A stretch of DNA of 64,000 nt from Sternotherus odoratus. Lineage: Eukaryota > Chordata > Testudines > Kinosternidae. The stretch is taken from positions 5,781,001-5,845,000 of the forward strand of contig JAVMKO010000006.1 of the NCBI GenBank assembly GCA_032164245.1, read 5' to 3'. The notes under the pieces were generated by a model. That model worked only from the letters and a program-made list of their open reading frames with translations. It had not been told where the DNA came from and did not search any database. Shown one piece after another: positions 63,201 through 64,000 of this stretch (its first letter is position 1; every line of letters begins with the position of its first letter). A program made the translations under genes and the position numbers.

Positions 63201-63460
63201 TGGTGCAGGCTTCCACATCCTGGCTCTTGACTACAGAGGTAAACTTAACAAAACCGAAAACAAACGAACAGCTGTCTCACTATTTATCTCTTTGATTCAT
63301 GTTGTAACCCCCTAATCTGCTGCCTCCCAGGGTATGGGGACTCCAGTGGCTATCCAAGTGAGACAGGATTCACTACAGACGTTCTGTGCCTCTATGACTG
63401 GGTAAAAGCCCGGAGTGGAAATAGCACAGTGCTCTTCTGGGGACACTCCTTAGGCAGTGG
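44758..63460 (+). CDS. ABHD12B: ABHD12B, alpha/beta-hydrolase domain protein 12B (spliced, 3' part beyond the window)
   Basis: The gene encodes a membrane-associated serine hydrolase of the ABHD12 family; ABHD12 itself is a lysophosphatidylserine lipase, while the substrate of ABHD12B is less certain. Seven exons (44758-44882, 53233-53354, 59624-59723, 60634-60753, 62808-62838, 63193-63238, 63331-63460) all have AG/GT borders and join in phase to give 674 coding nt, about 224 residues. In order they show a basic, proline- and glycine-rich N-terminus, one transmembrane segment near residues 48-67, an NHT glycosylation sequon at N98, the oxyanion-hole region YLHGNGG at 148-154, LDYRGYGDS at 178-186, and the nucleophile elbow GHSLGSG with S221. 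The catalytic Asp and His lie beyond the window. Having NIN as head-to-head neighbour favours ABHD12B over ABHD12, although the N-terminal membrane segment is more ABHD12-like. Confidence 0.88.
45246..45350. mobile_element. MITE copy 3 (TA-flanked), ABHD12B intron 1
   Basis: GGGGGACCAGATGTCTTGA ... GCTGTCTAGTCTCCC flanked by TA. More diverged and shorter than copies 1 and 2. Confidence 0.8.
45351..48593. other. ABHD12B intron 1, first half, nothing recognised
   Basis: Unique-looking intron with short TG/CA runs (46177-46190, 47680-47690). No additional exon was recognised. Confidence 0.4.
48594..49106 (+). mobile_element. tRNA-headed SINE split by a hAT-like element
   Basis: The head GGATAGCTCAGTGGCTTGAG and B-box TGTGAGTTCAATCCTTGAG are intact up to 48743. 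The tail resumes at 49064 (GACTAGATCTCCTGAGGTCC) and ends TATTCTATGA. The interrupting element is 48744-49063. Confidence 0.9.
48744..49063. mobile_element. 320-bp hAT-like element inside the SINE
   Basis: Ends CAGTGGTCTGCAAAC and TTTGGAGACCCCTG. The 8-bp target duplications GACTGGAT (48736-48743) and GACTAGAT (49064-49071) come from the SINE tail, so the hAT insertion is younger than the SINE. Confidence 0.9.
49107..49670. other. ABHD12B intron 1, possible old LINE non-coding fragment
   Basis: 49130-49440 reads like a diverged interspersed repeat (CAGCTTGGTGTCATCC, CCAATTTTGCAGAAAGTC) but no family is certain. An open frame at 49480-49743 ([20 protein letters not shown]) has no recognised match. 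Confidence 0.35.
49671..50099 (+). repeat. Interspersed repeat, copy B (partner at 37931)
   Basis: Partner of copy A; shared blocks include ATTACAGGCACAAGATGGAG and TTTGTTGCAATTG. Neither copy has clear ends. Confidence 0.65.
50133..50549 (+). mobile_element. 417-bp fold-back retroposon-like repeat
   Basis: Long inverted arms of about 65 bp: 50139-50200 (AGAGTCCTGTGGCACCTTAA, then AGACTAACTAAAGTATTGAA) against 50445-50505. A 3' segment ending GGCTACCTCTTGATTC follows. The flanks GGTGCTTA at 50125-50132 and 50550-50557 are direct repeats. Same family as 697 and 53865. Confidence 0.72.
50558..50772. other. Possible LINE-derived fragment
   Basis: AAATTAGGCCGACTGATCTA and TTCTCCAGTCCTCTGGGCC resemble a common sauropsid LINE-derived repeat; the family is not certain. 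The same sequence continues after the hAT-like element, from 51333. Confidence 0.4.
50773..51324. mobile_element. 552-bp hAT-like element
   Basis: Ends CAGGGGTGGGCAAACTATGG and AAGTTTGCCCACCCCA. Target duplications CCTTAGAT/TCTTAGAT (one mismatch). The interior is C-rich and non-coding. The fragment at position 1 is the same type. Confidence 0.85.
51333..53232. other. ABHD12B intron 1, last part
   Basis: 51333-51790 continues the LINE-like repeat interrupted by the hAT element (AATTTCATCAGGCTGTGCTG). The rest up to exon 2 shows no recognised feature. Confidence 0.4.
53233..53354 (+). CDS. ABHD12B: ABHD12B exon 2 (transmembrane segment)
   Basis: The exon follows TTTGTCTTACAG and ends before GTAAGT. 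It encodes residues 42-82: Arg/Ser-rich, then a hydrophobic helix ([19 protein letters not shown]), then [15 protein letters not shown]. The pattern of a helix followed by a Pro, an LLAK and an FLN matches the membrane-anchor region of ABHD12 as remembered. Confidence 0.88.
53865..54196 (+). mobile_element. 332-bp fold-back-family retroposon, nested
   Basis: Flanked by perfect 9-bp repeats AATATAATC (53856-53864 and 54197-54205). The 3' part reads CCCACGAAAGCTTATGCCCA ... CTACCCCTCTGAAAC. C-runs lie at 53962-53971 and 54000-54012. Confidence 0.8.
54247..55260 (+). mobile_element. CR1 LINE, 5'-truncated copy of ORF2 and 3' end
   Basis: It opens in the reverse-transcriptase domain: [20 protein letters not shown], then the catalytic block [12 protein letters not shown], then [15 protein letters not shown] and [21 protein letters not shown] frameshift near 54660 is followed by [20 protein letters not shown] and [20 protein letters not shown]. 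An in-frame stop lies near 55004. It ends with CR1's TATTCTATGATTC. It was inserted into the TA-flanked DNA element. Confidence 0.95.
55901..56130. other. ABHD12B intron 2 spacer
   Basis: Short sequence between the DNA element and the next CR1. Nothing certain was seen. Confidence 0.3.
56140..58482 (+). mobile_element. CR1 LINE, longest copy (about 2.3 kb), dead
   Basis: It begins in the endonuclease/linker part ([19 protein letters not shown], then [14 protein letters not shown]). It runs through DKMH-type [55 protein letters not shown] and the RT block [18 protein letters not shown]. It continues to [20 protein letters not shown] and ends at TTCTATGATTC (58482). Several frameshifts are present, and the FADD active-site block is lost near 57600. 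The 5' border is approximate. Confidence 0.93.
58770..58945 (+). mobile_element. MIR-type ancient SINE
   Basis: Contains the MIR core order: AGGTAGGTAAGTATTTATACC, GGGGAAACTAAGGCACGGG, AAGTTGCCTAGGACCACACA and GGCAGAGCTGGAACCAGATG. Diverged, as expected for a pre-amniote repeat. Confidence 0.82.
58946..59623. other. ABHD12B intron 2, last part
   Basis: No recognised repeat or exon. Ends with the polypyrimidine tract of exon 3. Confidence 0.4.
59624..59723 (+). CDS. ABHD12B: ABHD12B exon 3
   Basis: The acceptor is TTCTCTTTCTCAG and the donor is GTGAGT. It encodes residues 83-116, including [16 protein letters not shown] and [11 protein letters not shown]. The HTVNFYL and EPxVxxGIW blocks match the ABHD12/ABHD12B family. 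Confidence 0.93.
59724..60633. other. ABHD12B intron 3
   Basis: 910-bp intron. No repeat or RNA gene recognised. Confidence 0.6.
60634..60753 (+). CDS. ABHD12B: ABHD12B exon 4 (oxyanion-hole strand)
   Basis: The acceptor is TTGGTTCTTTTAG and the donor is GTGATT, a weaker site. It encodes residues 117-156 with the family block [20 protein letters not shown] followed by YLHGNGGN. The HGN turn after the strand is the usual oxyanion-hole position. Confidence 0.93.
60754..61179. other. ABHD12B intron 4, first part
   Basis: A tail-like old repeat fragment (TTGTAGGCTCTTGGGGCAGG, ACCTAGCACAGTG) lies at about 61044-61095. A C-run lies at 60887-60898. Confidence 0.4.
61180..61370 (+). mobile_element. 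tRNA-headed SINE, best-preserved copy
   Basis: The head GGGATAGCTCAGTGGTTTGA and B-box GGTTGTGAGTTCAATCC are intact and RNA polymerase III-like. A CR1-like tail follows (GGACTGGACTCGATGACC). It lies in ABHD12B intron 4 in the sense orientation. Confidence 0.9.
61371..62807. other. ABHD12B intron 4, rest
   Basis: 61.44-61.90 kb is C/T-rich and may be an L2-like LINE end (open frame with [16 protein letters not shown]). This is low confidence. The remainder up to the 31-nt exon is unremarkable. Confidence 0.35.
62808..62838 (+). CDS. ABHD12B: ABHD12B exon 5 (31-nt micro-exon)
   Basis: This very short exon is bounded by CTCTCCTACAG and GTAGGT and encodes [10 protein letters not shown] (residues 157-166). 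It corresponds to the ASHRLKLVK block of human ABHD12B as remembered. Its 31 nt are needed to keep exons 4 and 6 in phase, which is strong internal support. Confidence 0.9.
62839..63192. other. ABHD12B intron 5
   Basis: 354-bp intron between phase-compatible exons 5 and 6. No repeat or RNA gene recognised. Confidence 0.8.
63193..63238 (+). CDS. ABHD12B: ABHD12B exon 6
   Basis: This 46-nt exon lies between CTTAAACAG and GTAAAC. It encodes [16 protein letters not shown] (residues 167-182), matching the V-LS-GFHV-S-DYRG strand and turn of the family. The final Gly codon is split with exon 7. Confidence 0.93.
63331..63460 (+). CDS. ABHD12B: ABHD12B exon 7 (nucleophile elbow)
   Basis: The acceptor is TGCCTCCCAG and the donor is GTAAGT. 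It encodes residues 182-225: [20 protein letters not shown], then [20 protein letters not shown] and GSG. The nucleophile Ser221 is the codon at 63447-63449. No later exon is visible before the window ends. Confidence 0.95.
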
Positions 63461-63770
63461 GTAAGTGTGGTACTGGAGACTGGCCAAAGAATGTGTAGAG
63501 TCTAGGGATTGTAGTGAAGCATTGCTTGTGTTTCTGGACAAATATGTAGTTGCTGTATAACCTAAAATCCCAGGGTGGGTTTTAATTGCAAACATGTAAT
63601 GCACATGTAATCCCCTCTCTCCTCTGATCTCTGCTACTGCTAAAACTTCCTTCTTAATAAAAGAAAATCCTATCCAGTCCCCTATTAGGCCTTGTTTATA
63701 GTAGGAAACTGTCTTTCTAGTCACACTTCTTCAGTGACTTCTAAGGCACTGAACTCATAGGCTTCCTATC
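63461..63770. other. ABHD12B intron 7, first part
   Basis: Begins with the GTAAGT donor. No further exon of ABHD12B is recognisable before the window ends. Confidence 0.5.
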
Positions 63771-63779
63771 TGAGGAGTA

Positions 63780-64000
63780 ATGTCCTGCTCCAGAGGACTG
63801 GACGAATACTATAATTGTGCCAACATTTTAAGGAGTAAACGGGATGATCTGGGTAACTATATACCTGTCAGCTTGACATCAGTCCTGGGCAAAATGTATG
63901 GAATGGCTCCTATGGGATTCTGTTAATAAAGAATTAAAAGAAGGTAAAATACTTCATGTCAATCAACACGGGATTAGGGCAAATAGATTTTTGCAAACTA
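63780..64000 (+). mobile_element. CR1 LINE fragment, cut by the window end
   Basis: Frames echo the CR1 ORF2 block before the RT core: NYIPVSLTSVLGKM, then a broken NQHGI block. Very diverged. Confidence 0.6.

Noticed and set aside
44758..63460. Assignment of the hydrolase to ABHD12 rather than ABHD12B
   Set aside because: The membrane segment is ABHD12-like, but NIN as neighbour and the HTVNFYL block favour ABHD12B; kept as an alternative.

Overview
The window looks like nuclear DNA of a vertebrate, most likely a cryptodiran turtle. The evidence is spliced genes with GT-AG introns and CpG-island promoters, CR1 LINE fragments, tRNA-headed SINEs whose tails resemble CR1 ends (the architecture described for turtle Cry-type SINEs), solo LTRs with 5-bp target duplications, and many small inverted-repeat DNA elements. 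No bacterial-type gene organisation is present. The species cannot be named from this sequence.

Two protein-coding genes are supported, arranged head to head. On the minus strand, the first coding exon of ninein (NIN, a centrosomal microtubule-anchoring protein) lies at 3781-3966 inside a spliced exon that starts at 3987. A possible 51-nt upstream exon sits at 14381-14431, and the likely CpG-island promoter is near 16.84-17.34 kb. The rest of NIN runs off the left edge. On the plus strand, ABHD12B (an ABHD12-family serine hydrolase) starts in a CpG island at 44758. It continues through seven exons that join in phase to 63460, where the window cuts it before the acid and histidine of the catalytic triad. 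As I recall the human 14q22 region, NIN and ABHD12B are neighbours there in the same orientation, which supports both names.

Layout: 1-17 kb is the NIN 5' region and its first introns, mostly plain sequence with a few inverted-repeat elements. Within it is a 272-bp inverted duplication (7814-8085 and 11097-11368), one arm of which ends inside a perfect 24-bp palindrome. Two C-rich minisatellites (14.9-16.84 kb and 17.34-18.80 kb) flank the NIN CpG island. From 18.8 to 44.6 kb is the intergenic region, holding two clear solo LTRs (22061-23214 and 39212-40524, the second inside a CR1), one probable LTR, CR1 and SINE remnants, and hAT-like elements. From 44.7 kb to the end is ABHD12B, whose introns carry nested transposons, two long CR1 copies and a MIR-type SINE.

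I found no credible new multi-gene system. The most unusual items are structural: the arrays around the NIN promoter, the inverted duplication at a palindrome, fold-back repeats with retroposon-like target duplications, and a possible in-frame upstream NIN exon.
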